Assembly (NCBI GenBank): GCA_009840305.1
Contig: VXNY01000016.1
Span: 1 to 64,000, forward strand
Reading direction: 5' to 3'
Length of the DNA: 64,000 nt
Origin: Gammaproteobacteria bacterium
Lineage (GTDB): Bacteria; Pseudomonadota; Gammaproteobacteria; Pseudomonadales; Azotimanducaceae
Shown here: positions 18,561 through 28,079 of the stretch, one piece after another
Position numbering within the stretch: position 1 is the stretch's first letter
How the letters are laid out: every line of letters begins with the position of its first letter
Made by a program: the position numbers and the translations under genes
Notes under the pieces: generated by a model
What the model saw: the letters and a program-made list of their open reading frames with translations, nothing else
The model's database searches: none
What the model was told of the DNA's origin: nothing

Positions 18561-18686
18561 TTAATGCGCTAAATTTGACGGAAAACCCAATAATGTAACC
18601 CTTACGTACGATATTTGTATCTTATGTGTGAAGCAGTTCCCAAGACTTGAACCTGCACAGAACATTCATTAATTCAGGAACCGATT

Positions 18687-19280
18687 ATGAAACTTATAAA
18701 GATCTATGCCGTTAGTATGTTAGCGAGCGTGTTCGCACTGAACGGTATCGCACAAGAAGCGGAAGAAAAGGATAAAACAACATCCTCAAGTGAGTCCAAG
18801 ACAAAGCTTGATACAGCACAAGCAGAAAGTGTCGAAGTTGCAATTCCCGATATTACATTTGAGACAATTGACGACGTGGTGGAGTCTATGGTAGACGCAA
18901 CTGTCAGTTTATTTCATCTTACGTTTGCAGGTACTGATTCAGCATTCGATGAAGCCATTGCGGAAATGGAGAAGACTTGGTCCGCGAAGGTTGAAGAATT
19001 CGACACTGACAAAAACGGTACCTTGTCGTTAACAGAACTAAAGAATGTGCCAGAAGAGGAATGGGCAGACGACTTCAAAGCACTGTCCGCAGAAGAGCGG
19101 GATGAGGCACTAAAAAGTCAGTTCAAAGAGTTGGACACCAACGAGGATGGTGAGGTTTCAACGGAAGAAGTCGTGAAACTCGTCGAGAAGCAAGTGGAAA
19201 CATTTAATGAAGTGATCAAAAGCATAGAACTATCTCCATCAACGGAATCAGATGAGGACGCAACTAATTCCGTCGAATAA
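18687..19280 (+). CDS. Secreted EF-hand protein
   Basis: A 197-residue, strongly acidic protein with a signal peptide (MKLIKIYAVSMLASVFALNGIAQ) and two canonical EF-hand loops: D106-E117 (DTDKNGTLSLTE) and D150-E161 (DTNEDGEVSTEE). A Ser/Thr/Glu-rich linker precedes a helical part. ATG follows AGGA at a normal distance. It shares the EF-hand theme with the alpha/beta-hydrolase-like protein at the start of this co-directional gene set. Ca2+ binding is a family inference; the role is unknown. Confidence 0.82.
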   Translation: MKLIKIYAVSMLASVFALNGIAQEAEEKDKTTSSSESKTKLDTAQAESVEVAIPDITFETIDDVVESMVDATVSLFHLTFAGTDSAFDEAIAEMEKTWSAKVEEFDTDKNGTLSLTELKNVPEEEWADDFKALSAEERDEALKSQFKELDTNEDGEVSTEEVVKLVEKQVETFNEVIKSIELSPSTESDEDATNSVE

Positions 19281-19465
19281 TTCAATCACCTAATAAACTA
19301 ATAAACGTTTCGGCGAGTGGGGGACGAGTTCTTTCATGCGTCCAAGAGTCAGAGACTTCAACCAACCAATCAGCTGTTGCAAGCGACTAGATATCTAGCG
19401 AGCTAGAAATCAGTCCGACGTTGAGAGGATCGAAGTTAACGGTATAGACGAACAACCCCTTTTCG

Positions 19466-22400
19466 TTAACTCGCTCCAGGTTGAACCACAAACAATAAGT
19501 CACCTTGATTCACTTGTTGACCCGTGTCAACGTTAACCCGAGTGACTTTATATTCAGTGTTGTCCGGGTACAGAAGCTCTGAACCCGAGTTCAGATCCCT
19601 TAATCGCAGCGGTGTGAAGATTTTGAAAGCTTCAATCTGACAAAGAGTTTGATCTACCGAGATGGAGTCACCTGGTTGTACGTAGTCATTTTCTGTTGGT
19701 GTTGGTTTGGTATAAAAAATCCCGGTAGCCGGTGAAAGCACTTTCAGTTCGTTGCTCTCTTCAATGCGCAATGCATCCAACCCCACTAGTGCGTCCTGAT
19801 GCCCCTTCATAGCTTCCATTTCAACTATCAATGAATCTGCATCGATGCGCTGCAAGAACTCTGGTAGGTAGTCTGTAGTAAATTCGCCGCTACGAAATAC
19901 CTCATCTTTCAGCACGCGCTTCAGTAGGGCAATATTCGTACCAATTCCTTCAATTTTCACTTTGTCAAGAAACTTAAACAAACGATCAGCAGCAGAATTT
20001 CTAGTCGATCCTTGGGCTATCACCTGTGCAATCATGCTGTCATAGTAGGGTGAAATGAACTTGTCCTGTGCTGCGATAGTAATCACATCAACGCGAGCAT
20101 TGTTAGGGAATGAACAGTGTGTAATTTGACCAGCGCTTGGACGAAACGTGAGACTTCCGTCTGCCGCGCGGGCAACTTGTTCGGCATTAATGCGAGCTTC
20201 GATAGAGTAACCGCGACTTCCAACCTTGAGATTTGCAATACTCTCACCAGACGCGATGCGAAACTGCTCCCCAACGATGTCTACTTCTGACACTTGCTCG
20301 GTCACCGGATGCTCTACTTGGAGCCTGGTGTTCATTTCCATGAAATACACTTCCTGCTTATCTACGTCATAGATAAACTCCACGGTCCCTGCACCTACAT
20401 ATTCAACTTCCTCAGCTAAGGATGTACTGTGCTTATACACTTCTTTGACCAATTTTGAGGGGAGTACAGTAGAGCCCGACTCTTCAAAAACTTTTTGCCT
20501 ATTCCTTTGGACGCTACAGTCTCTTAAACCCAATACCTTCGTATTTCCGTGTCGGTCCCTGAGTACCTGTACTTCAATGTGCCGTAGTTGTTGCACGAAC
20601 CGTTCCAAATAGACGTCCCCACTTCCAAACGCGGCTCTAGCCTCTACCGACACCCGTTGAAAGAGTTCTAGAAAATTCTCTTGGGTCTCAACTAGCTGAA
20701 TGCCTTTTCCACCACCACCATGCACCGCCTTTATCAATATTGGAAAGCCAATTTTGTCGACAATTTCCATCGCCTGCTCCACATCATTCACAATACCATG
20801 ACTGCCTGGAACTACTGGAACTCCTAAGCCCAAAGCTGTATTGATGGCGTTTGACTTATTCCCCATCGTTTCCATCGCTTTAACGGGGGGTCCAATAAAG
20901 TTGATCCCATGGGCGCGTGTTAGACCGGCGAAGTTGCTATTTTCCGATAGAAACCCAATTCCCGGGTGTAAGGAATCAACACCAAACTGTTCAGCAATGG
21001 TGAGGACCGATCTAGCGTTTAAGTAGCTTTCATCGGGTGTACTCCCGCCAATACAAACCAGTTCGTCTTTATTTGTGAGCGAGTCGGCAACTACTGAATC
21101 CATGTCGGGATCGGATTGAACAAGGACCACTTCAATGTCTCGTTCTTGTGCGATGCGGACAATCTTCACCGCGGCACACCCGCGAGCATGAACGAGAACT
21201 CTTTGAACTGGTCGAAACAGATCAGATTCTTGAACGCGACGTTCGATCATTGGAACGTGCTTTGTTGTCACTGCGGTCAAAGACCCTTCCATTACACCAG
21301 CGACGACTTCAACGACGGTGTCGCTTGGTACCGGAATGTCCGGATCAATTTCTCGCAATTCATCGTCAAGTTCGGGGTAAAAAGGATGTTTGACCAACCC
21401 CTGCATTGCACCAGGAGTAGTGATTAAATAGTTTGAAAGAATGGAATCCAACGGTAAATAGCTTGGTACCACAATTTGACCAGCGAACGGCATACTCGTA
21501 CCAGAGAAGTAATACGTGTGTACCAATGGATGAGTAACAAAACTTGCTTGAGCACCACCAGTACAGTCGCCATAGCCAAACACGATTACTGGTAAGTCAT
21601 AGTCTCGGACAAAATGTGTGATGCGATCATTGATTGCCGCCATCGAGAACAGTGCTCCTGCACCTTCTTTGGTCTGCATACCACCAGATGAAATGAAGCA
21701 AATTACCGGGAGCGTGAGATCCGCACAACGGTGTAATAGTCGGCAAAACTTCTCGGCACTCGCCATATCAAAAGCACCAGCTTGAAAACGAGAGTTCGAG
21801 ATTACGACGCCAAACTTCAACTCACCTTCCACTCCTTTGAAGGTACCGATTCCAGTCACCGTTCCGCAAGGTGGTTCATTGTCGTCTAAAGCACCCTCGA
21901 TAGCGAGTCGAAAACCAGGAAATTCCACTGGATCACCACTGATGAGATCTCCAAAGAGTTCTTCAAATTCCGCAAAAAACTCGTCACGAAAAGCTTGATA
22001 GGTGATTTTTTTGGACTTTTTATAACTCGATAGAACTTGTTGTAACTGTAAGTCTCGATAGGCGTTGTTTAAACGATTCCAAAAGTCACGTCGACGACCG
22101 ATATTCCGAGGAGTAATTTTTCCGGCGTAACGAATTCCCTCCCCTTCATATCGCAAATACGAAACAAGAATTTTCTCAAATAGAAAGGTTACAACGACAA
22201 ACAGAGTATCTGATAAATGAGAAAAGCTTGCTTTCTTCCATTCCTCGACCGTGAGTAAGAATTTACGAAAGTTAGGGAGCGTAGAGAATCGGAGATACCA
22301 AGCAAAGAACCGAGCTTGTAATTCTTCAACAGAGGTACCTTGATTTAGTACGTGTCCCAGAGCGTCGCGAATTCCGCTTTCACTGTGAGTCAAGAGGAGT

Positions 22401-24346
22401 TGCCTTACCGTGTATGGCTCTAGCGATTGAGTCGCTTTCGCCTCGGCCGCAATTGACTCTAAACTCTTGATTACCCCGTTGTAAACAGAATCGAATATCA
22501 GCTGATTCTCAAATTCCTCAACGAAAGCCGTCTTCAACTCCGGAATCTGAATAACGTCTAAAACGGTGGTTACCGATTCTTCATCGACTACGGCAAAACC
22601 TACACTACGACCCCTCAAGTACTTTGCATAGGTTCGGTCGACAAGCCTTCGATTGTGAGTAGCAATTTCTTGCTTTCGTTGAGTTTCATCAGCAATTACG
22701 GGTAGTTGTTGGGTGTCGCTTTCAAAGCTCTCTCCCGTAATCGCTAAGTTTAGTTCTAAAGTTAGTTGGTGCGCGACTTGCTCGTCGGTCATGTCATCAA
22801 CATCTGGGGCATGAAAGATTCGAGTACCTTGATGGGTCAAACGATGACGGAGATCTGCCCCGAAACCGGTGTCATGATCAATTCGTTCAAGCAACTCTCG
22901 AGGATTGATCAGCTCCATTGGATGGATCAAATCGTACCGCGCGGTCTCATGCCGCAGATAATCTAGTAGAAGTTTTAAATTACCGGTGGAATCGACTTTC
23001 CAACGATTGACTAAAAACGCGCCCACACTACCAAATAAATTGCTCCGAGACGTCTCAAAATTGCGTCGTGGTTCACCAAACAACATTCGTTGTAATCGAT
23101 TGCGACTTTCACTCAGTGCAGCTTTACGACTAACGTACGTGCGCCACGCTGTTTTGAGCGCGTCGTCGTACACAACTCGGTCGGGATCTTGAAGCCAACG
23201 GAAGAACGCGCGCCTGCGGTCCAAATCCAATCGCTTCTGCAGTTCGCCCTCGGGAATCTCGCGATGTGCTAAGCGTCCATATTGATTAGTACTAGTAGAT
23301 TTGATACGGCGTCGAACCCTTAAAAACCGAGAAAATCGATACGCAACGCCAAACACATTGAGATAGTCAGTAGGATTTTCTACGAATTCAAAAAGTGAAG
23401 CACTTTCAGTTTGTTTCATTCGTTCCGTTGGGAATAAATACCGGTTTAAGACATGCCGATATTCCTCGAGAAACATTTTTTCTTGCGCGACAAAAGTCTT
23501 GGAGCTGGCTTCGATCGAAGATATTCCAGTTACGATCGCTTGTCTAAAGTTGTCGAGCTTGTCGTCTTTTTCTCCTGGGACATAGTCAATGATCCCGTCA
23601 ATACACCCCTGTTCCATGAGTTCAAAAGGTGAAACCCCAACGTGTTTCGCACATTCCTGCCAGGACAAATTTAAACGTCGAGCAATATTTGCTAACCCGC
23701 GTGGTTGAATGGTGCTAAACAAGCCATCACGAACGGAAAGGATCATGTTGCTTGCCGCCAACGGGATCGCGCCTCCAGAATAACCGATGCCAAATATAAC
23801 CCCTAAGTTAGGAACGTCTATGTCAGACATGACCGCGATCAATCGGGAAATGTTGTGAGCTTGGTTGCCTCGATTAGCTTCTTCGTCCGCTGCAGCTCCA
23901 GGAGTGTCCATAAGACTTACAATAGGAATGGAACGACGCGTACATGCTTGGACAAACTCCGCTGCCGCAAAGTGTTCTTCTGGACCCCACACTCCATTAC
24001 GATGATTACGATCCTGAGCTAAAAACGCGACAAGACGTTTGTCCTCAGGAAATTCCAATTCCACGATGGCGTCAAAGTAAGGACCATTGCTCGTGGCTTG
24101 GGTAACTTTTCCGATTTGATGGATGATGTCGGAGGCGGGTGTGCGGTCCGGCATTTCCGCTGGAGCCACCACCTGCTCAATATAAGCATCGACTCCCATA
24201 CTCTCCAATTCGGCTACTCGAGCTGCAATATCGCGAGTGCTCAACAATCCACGTACGGGATATTCAGACTTCGGATCTGCTGAAGGAAATAGGTTGAAAT
24301 CCTGCGCAATCCGTTCCGCTTTTAAGAAGAGTCGTTCGTCGTTCAA
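19466..24346 (-). CDS. Single-chain acetyl-CoA-carboxylase-like fusion: carboxyltransferase, biotin carboxylase and biotin carrier
   Basis: A 1626-residue fusion. Order: AccA-like carboxyltransferase half (about 60-300, with DTPGAAADEEANRGNQAHNISR and GIGYSGGAIPLAAS); a long helical region (about 300-810); AccD-like half (about 820-1030, with SSGGMQTKEGAG and FGYGDCTGGAQASF; no zinc finger seen); biotin carboxylase (about 1046-1490, with HGGGGKGIQL and MEMNTRLQVEHPVTE); and a biotinyl domain (about 1533-1620). The biotin lysine is probably K1575 in EAFKIF, where the usual motif is EAMKM. A second EAMK string (K1514) lies in the preceding linker. The start is TTG at 24346. It is divergent from moaB. 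The acyl-CoA substrate cannot be told from sequence. Confidence 0.85.
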   Translation of the reverse strand: MNDERLFLKAERIAQDFNLFPSADPKSEYPVRGLLSTRDIAARVAELESMGVDAYIEQVVAPAEMPDRTPASDIIHQIGKVTQATSNGPYFDAIVELEFPEDKRLVAFLAQDRNHRNGVWGPEEHFAAAEFVQACTRRSIPIVSLMDTPGAAADEEANRGNQAHNISRLIAVMSDIDVPNLGVIFGIGYSGGAIPLAASNMILSVRDGLFSTIQPRGLANIARRLNLSWQECAKHVGVSPFELMEQGCIDGIIDYVPGEKDDKLDNFRQAIVTGISSIEASSKTFVAQEKMFLEEYRHVLNRYLFPTERMKQTESASLFEFVENPTDYLNVFGVAYRFSRFLRVRRRIKSTSTNQYGRLAHREIPEGELQKRLDLDRRRAFFRWLQDPDRVVYDDALKTAWRTYVSRKAALSESRNRLQRMLFGEPRRNFETSRSNLFGSVGAFLVNRWKVDSTGNLKLLLDYLRHETARYDLIHPMELINPRELLERIDHDTGFGADLRHRLTHQGTRIFHAPDVDDMTDEQVAHQLTLELNLAITGESFESDTQQLPVIADETQRKQEIATHNRRLVDRTYAKYLRGRSVGFAVVDEESVTTVLDVIQIPELKTAFVEEFENQLIFDSVYNGVIKSLESIAAEAKATQSLEPYTVRQLLLTHSESGIRDALGHVLNQGTSVEELQARFFAWYLRFSTLPNFRKFLLTVEEWKKASFSHLSDTLFVVVTFLFEKILVSYLRYEGEGIRYAGKITPRNIGRRRDFWNRLNNAYRDLQLQQVLSSYKKSKKITYQAFRDEFFAEFEELFGDLISGDPVEFPGFRLAIEGALDDNEPPCGTVTGIGTFKGVEGELKFGVVISNSRFQAGAFDMASAEKFCRLLHRCADLTLPVICFISSGGMQTKEGAGALFSMAAINDRITHFVRDYDLPVIVFGYGDCTGGAQASFVTHPLVHTYYFSGTSMPFAGQIVVPSYLPLDSILSNYLITTPGAMQGLVKHPFYPELDDELREIDPDIPVPSDTVVEVVAGVMEGSLTAVTTKHVPMIERRVQESDLFRPVQRVLVHARGCAAVKIVRIAQERDIEVVLVQSDPDMDSVVADSLTNKDELVCIGGSTPDESYLNARSVLTIAEQFGVDSLHPGIGFLSENSNFAGLTRAHGINFIGPPVKAMETMGNKSNAINTALGLGVPVVPGSHGIVNDVEQAMEIVDKIGFPILIKAVHGGGGKGIQLVETQENFLELFQRVSVEARAAFGSGDVYLERFVQQLRHIEVQVLRDRHGNTKVLGLRDCSVQRNRQKVFEESGSTVLPSKLVKEVYKHSTSLAEEVEYVGAGTVEFIYDVDKQEVYFMEMNTRLQVEHPVTEQVSEVDIVGEQFRIASGESIANLKVGSRGYSIEARINAEQVARAADGSLTFRPSAGQITHCSFPNNARVDVITIAAQDKFISPYYDSMIAQVIAQGSTRNSAADRLFKFLDKVKIEGIGTNIALLKRVLKDEVFRSGEFTTDYLPEFLQRIDADSLIVEMEAMKGHQDALVGLDALRIEESNELKVLSPATGIFYTKPTPTENDYVQPGDSISVDQTLCQIEAFKIFTPLRLRDLNSGSELLYPDNTEYKVTRVNVDTGQQVNQGDLLFVVQPGAS

Positions 24347-24471
24347 AGGTAAAAAAATCTATGAGTTACTACATATTGTCCATATCATTTGATTAAATTC
24401 ACAGTTACAATGCGTTTCTTTGTAGTTTTCAACACCGTTTTACTGTTAAATTGATCATTAAATAAGTCTCA

Positions 24472-24972
24472 ATGAACATCGCGGTACTCACCATTTCAGA
24501 TACTCGAACCACTACAAACGATACGTCCGGCGACTACCTCGTTACTGCCATGCAAGAATCGCACCATGTCGTCCCCACTCGAAAAATAGTGCGAGACGAC
24601 ATATACGCGATCCGCGCAACAGTCTCAATGTGGATCAGCGATGATCAGATTGAAGTCATCGTCACAACCGGTGGTACCGGTTTCGGTGGTCGCGACTCTA
24701 CTCCGGAAGCGCTTATACCTTTATTTGACAAGCAGATTGATGGTTTTGGCGAGTTGTTTCGCTTCCTTTCGTATTCTGACATCGGCACTTCCACCATCCA
24801 ATCTCGGGCACTCGCTGGATTCGCTAATGGTACTTTCATATTTGCGCTTCCTGGATCGACTGGAGCATGCCGGTTAGCGTGGGAACAAATTCTTGTCGAA
24901 CAACTTGACGAGTCGTTTCGACCGTGTAACTTTGCTGAATTGATTTCAAATTTGAAGTCCCCGACGTCATGA
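24472..24972 (+). CDS. moaB: Molybdenum cofactor biosynthesis protein MoaB
   Basis: A MogA/MoaB-family protein that acts in molybdopterin adenylylation. The 166 residues start [11 protein letters not shown] and carry the nucleotide-binding [17 protein letters not shown] and a closing [15 protein letters not shown]. It overlaps the thiolase start by 4 bases (ATGA). A user of the cofactor, msrP, is encoded at 36874-37830. Confidence 0.92.
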   Translation: MNIAVLTISDTRTTTNDTSGDYLVTAMQESHHVVPTRKIVRDDIYAIRATVSMWISDDQIEVIVTTGGTGFGGRDSTPEALIPLFDKQIDGFGELFRFLSYSDIGTSTIQSRALAGFANGTFIFALPGSTGACRLAWEQILVEQLDESFRPCNFAELISNLKSPTS

Positions 24973-26117
24973 ACACCTTCATTCTCGGAGCGAAACGTAC
25001 TCCCATCGGAAGTTTCCGAGGTGCCCTCACTAAATTGACCGCTCCTGAATTAGGCGCACACGCGATTCGCGCCGCCACGGAAAACGCTAATGTACCCCTG
25101 GATGTGATTGATGAAGTATTTATGGGGAATGTCATAAGTGCAGGTCTGCGACAGGCACCAGCACGGCAGGCAGCGTTGAGTGCTGGAATTGGAGAAGGAA
25201 TACCGACTACCACCATAAACAAAGTTTGTGGTTCAGGGATGCAAGCTTCAATGCTCGGAACCGATCTAATAAACGTAGGTCGCGCAAAATGCGTCGTCGC
25301 TGGAGGAATGGAAAGTATGACCAATGCGCCCTATTTGGTGCCTAAAGCTCGATCGGGTCTAAGAATGGGACACAAGACTTTGCAGGATGCCATGTTCTGC
25401 GACGGGTTGGAGGACGCGGAAAGTGGTCGATCAATGGGTAGCTTCGCGCAGGAAGTTGCTGATTTGCATCAAATGACTCGAGATTCAATGGATGAGTTTG
25501 CGATCGGGTCGTTAACTAAAGCATTACAGGCTATGGACTCCGGGGCGTTGGCGAAGGAAATTTCAAAACTAGACGAACTAGGCGAAGATGAACAACCACG
25601 CAAGTCTCGGGCGGACGCGATTCCAACAATGCGTCCCGCATTCGCAAAAAACGGTACGATAACGGCGGCTAATGCTAGCTCTATTTCTGATGGTGCCTCA
25701 GCAGTGGTGCTAGCAAACAATGAGATTGCGAAGCAAATAGACGTAGAGCCTCTTGCTCGTGTGGTTGCGCACGTGTCAATCGCATTGCACCCTACTAAAT
25801 TCGTCCTCGCTCCAATTCAAGCGATTGAAGCGATCCTTCGGAAAACTGGTTGGCAAAAAGAATCTATAGACATTTTTGAAATCAATGAAGCGTTTGCAAT
25901 GGTCACGATGTTGGCGATTCAAGAATTACAACTCGATCCTGCGAGAGTCAATGTATATGGCGGGTCTTGTGCGCAAGGACACCCTCTTGGTTCCACAGGA
26001 TCTAGACTAATAGTTACTCTAGCTCATGCGATGCATGCTCAAAATTTTCGGCGCGGTATTGCCACCTTATGTATTGGTGGTGGAGAAGGCACTGCTATAG
26101 CACTGGAACGAGATTAG
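24969..26117 (+). CDS. Acetyl-CoA C-acyltransferase (thiolase)
   Basis: Condenses or cleaves acyl-CoA with CoA. The 382 residues show the nucleophile Cys87 in NKVCGSGMQ, the INEAFA motif, His338 in [13 protein letters not shown] (the usual GHPIGASGAR region), and the second catalytic Cys368 in CIGGGEG. Length and motifs fit the biosynthetic/degradative thiolase II group. It is translationally coupled to moaB, an unusual partner, and followed by the fabY gene. Direction of the reaction is not decided by sequence. Confidence 0.93.
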   Translation: MNTFILGAKRTPIGSFRGALTKLTAPELGAHAIRAATENANVPLDVIDEVFMGNVISAGLRQAPARQAALSAGIGEGIPTTTINKVCGSGMQASMLGTDLINVGRAKCVVAGGMESMTNAPYLVPKARSGLRMGHKTLQDAMFCDGLEDAESGRSMGSFAQEVADLHQMTRDSMDEFAIGSLTKALQAMDSGALAKEISKLDELGEDEQPRKSRADAIPTMRPAFAKNGTITAANASSISDGASAVVLANNEIAKQIDVEPLARVVAHVSIALHPTKFVLAPIQAIEAILRKTGWQKESIDIFEINEAFAMVTMLAIQELQLDPARVNVYGGSCAQGHPLGSTGSRLIVTLAHAMHAQNFRRGIATLCIGGGEGTAIALERD

Positions 26118-26188
26118 AGTTCCACTTTCTAACGACATAGATGTTTACTTTGCCGCGCGCTTTTCAATAACTAAGGTACCCTAGTCCG

Positions 26189-28054
26189 TTGACATCACTA
26201 CCCCTTATCGTGGGATTCGGAGGAATCAATCCAGCCGGTCGAATCTCCAATCACCACGCGTACAGACGCTTGGTAATAGACGAACTCCCACAGTCGGATG
26301 CAGACCACACCTACCGAGCACTGCAAAGTTTGATGGGGTTAGACGCTAGCACTCTCACTGACGAAGTCCGGGAATACATACTAAATCACACGTTAATACG
26401 CAAGATTGAACGATTTGATACGGACAGTGTTCCCGCCAAACGTGCGACCAGTTTTCATCCGACCGACGAATCCATACGAGTTGCAATTCCCAGTCGACAA
26501 ATGCCAGACCCGTTACCAGAAGGATGGAACGTAATAGCTCAGGATGGAAAACGGACTTCCGTTGAGATCGACACGAAAGTTTCCTTTCTCCTACCAGAAA
26601 CGAGAGCATCCAAAGTCACTGCCGCGGGGCAGCTACCAACGGGTTTCAACCCAGCCAAAACCTATCCCAGTAGAAGTCACCCAAGAGGGTTGCAAATGAC
26701 AATCTATGGTGCTTCGGATGCACTGTTATCGACTGGGATACCTTGGTCTCGCATTCGAGACAAACTAAGACCAGAAGAAGTCTCCGCGTATGCGTGTAGT
26801 GCGTTGGGTCAGTGTGACGCTGACAGCCTTTGTGGTTTACTACAAGCTCCATGCCTAGGTAAGCGTCCGACATCTAAACAGGCTGCTCTAAGTCTCGCAG
26901 AAATGCCTGCAGATTTCGTAAACGCTTACGTACTCGGTTCCGTCGGAGGCACGGGAGGTGCTATGGGTGCATGTGCTACCTTCCTGTACAACATGAAACA
27001 AGGAATCGACGACATCACTCGAGGCCGTGCTCGTGTGGCAATGGTAGGCGGTGCCGAAGCTCCGATTGTCGCGGACCTCATTGAAGCCTATCGCATTATG
27101 GGAGCAATCGCCGAAGATGAAGCGATGTTAGCTCTATACGGCACTCATGAACTAGATCATCGACGTACGTGCCGACCTTTTTCGTCCAATGCTGGCTTCA
27201 CACTGTCCGAAGCCGCAGTGTATGTTGTGCTTATGGATGATAAACTCGCGATTGATCTTGGTGCAGAGGTCTATGGATCTGTACCCTCTGTATTCATTAA
27301 CGCTGACGGTTACAAGAAATCTATTCCAGGTCCAGGTATAGGTAACTACTTGACGGTCGCTAAAGCGATGAATTTGGCACGATCCATGTTCGGATCCGAA
27401 TCGTTGCAACAAAGATCGTTCATTCATGCTCATGGCACTGGAACACCGCAAAATCGGGTCACTGAATCACACATATTGAATGAGCTCGCAAGAGTTCACG
27501 GCATCGCAAAATGGCCCGTGTCAGCGGTCAAAGCTTTCTTAGGTCATACTCTCGCCGCTGCCGCTGGGGATCAACTGACCAGTGCTCTTGGAACTTGGCG
27601 ACATGGAATTATCCCAGGAATTAAATCCATAGACGAAGTCGCGGAAGACGTTTATGACTGCAATCTTCAAATCGGTCCGGATCATATTCACGTTGACCCT
27701 GAAAAAGGAATCGACGTTGCCTTGATTAATTCCAAGGGTTTTGGCGGCAATAATGCGACAGGTGTAGTGATTTCGCCTCACCAAACGCAAAAAATGCTAC
27801 AAACTCGATATGGAAACCGAGAGTATGCCGAGTATCGAAAGCGAAATGACTCTGTTAGAGAACAAATCGCTAAAAATGATGAAGACACGATCCGAGACGG
27901 AGTAGCGACCGTGTATATGTACGGAGAAGGTGTCGTGGAAGGAGAAGATCTAGTCTTAAAAACTGATGAGATCACCATTCCAGGTTGGAATAAAACTGTC
28001 AAAATGGATCTAACGAATCCATACTCCGATATGACTGTTGGAGACAAGGAGTAA
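26189..28054 (+). CDS. fabY: Beta-ketoacyl-ACP synthase, FabY type
   Basis: Ketosynthase that in Pseudomonas aeruginosa starts fatty acid synthesis from acetyl-CoA and malonyl-ACP in place of FabH. The 621-residue length and the N-terminus LPLIVGFGGINPAGR fit that long subfamily. The Cys-His-His triad is visible: C262 in GACATF, H415 in HAHGTGTP, H453 in FLGHTLAAAAGDQ. The start is TTG at 26189. It is convergent with prfC. Together with the carboxylase-like fusion and thiolase it forms an acyl-metabolism neighbourhood. Confidence 0.9.
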   Translation: MTSLPLIVGFGGINPAGRISNHHAYRRLVIDELPQSDADHTYRALQSLMGLDASTLTDEVREYILNHTLIRKIERFDTDSVPAKRATSFHPTDESIRVAIPSRQMPDPLPEGWNVIAQDGKRTSVEIDTKVSFLLPETRASKVTAAGQLPTGFNPAKTYPSRSHPRGLQMTIYGASDALLSTGIPWSRIRDKLRPEEVSAYACSALGQCDADSLCGLLQAPCLGKRPTSKQAALSLAEMPADFVNAYVLGSVGGTGGAMGACATFLYNMKQGIDDITRGRARVAMVGGAEAPIVADLIEAYRIMGAIAEDEAMLALYGTHELDHRRTCRPFSSNAGFTLSEAAVYVVLMDDKLAIDLGAEVYGSVPSVFINADGYKKSIPGPGIGNYLTVAKAMNLARSMFGSESLQQRSFIHAHGTGTPQNRVTESHILNELARVHGIAKWPVSAVKAFLGHTLAAAAGDQLTSALGTWRHGIIPGIKSIDEVAEDVYDCNLQIGPDHIHVDPEKGIDVALINSKGFGGNNATGVVISPHQTQKMLQTRYGNREYAEYRKRNDSVREQIAKNDEDTIRDGVATVYMYGEGVVEGEDLVLKTDEITIPGWNKTVKMDLTNPYSDMTVGDKE

Positions 28055-28079
28055 GGTCTCCTACGACTCTGGAACGCCT

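Noticed and set aside
19435-19470. GTTAACG/CGTTAAC inverted repeat between the EF-hand gene and the carboxylase fusion
   Set aside because: Stem of 7 bp with a 22-base loop, no T run and overlapping the carboxylase stop; too weak to call a terminator.
19804-19830. EAMK string (K1514) as the biotin site of the carboxylase fusion
   Set aside because: It lies in the helical linker, not in the beta-hairpin of the biotinyl domain; K1575 in EAFKIF fits the domain position.
20083-24283. Several frames inside the carboxylase fusion on both strands
   Set aside because: All are shadows in other frames of a continuous conserved protein.
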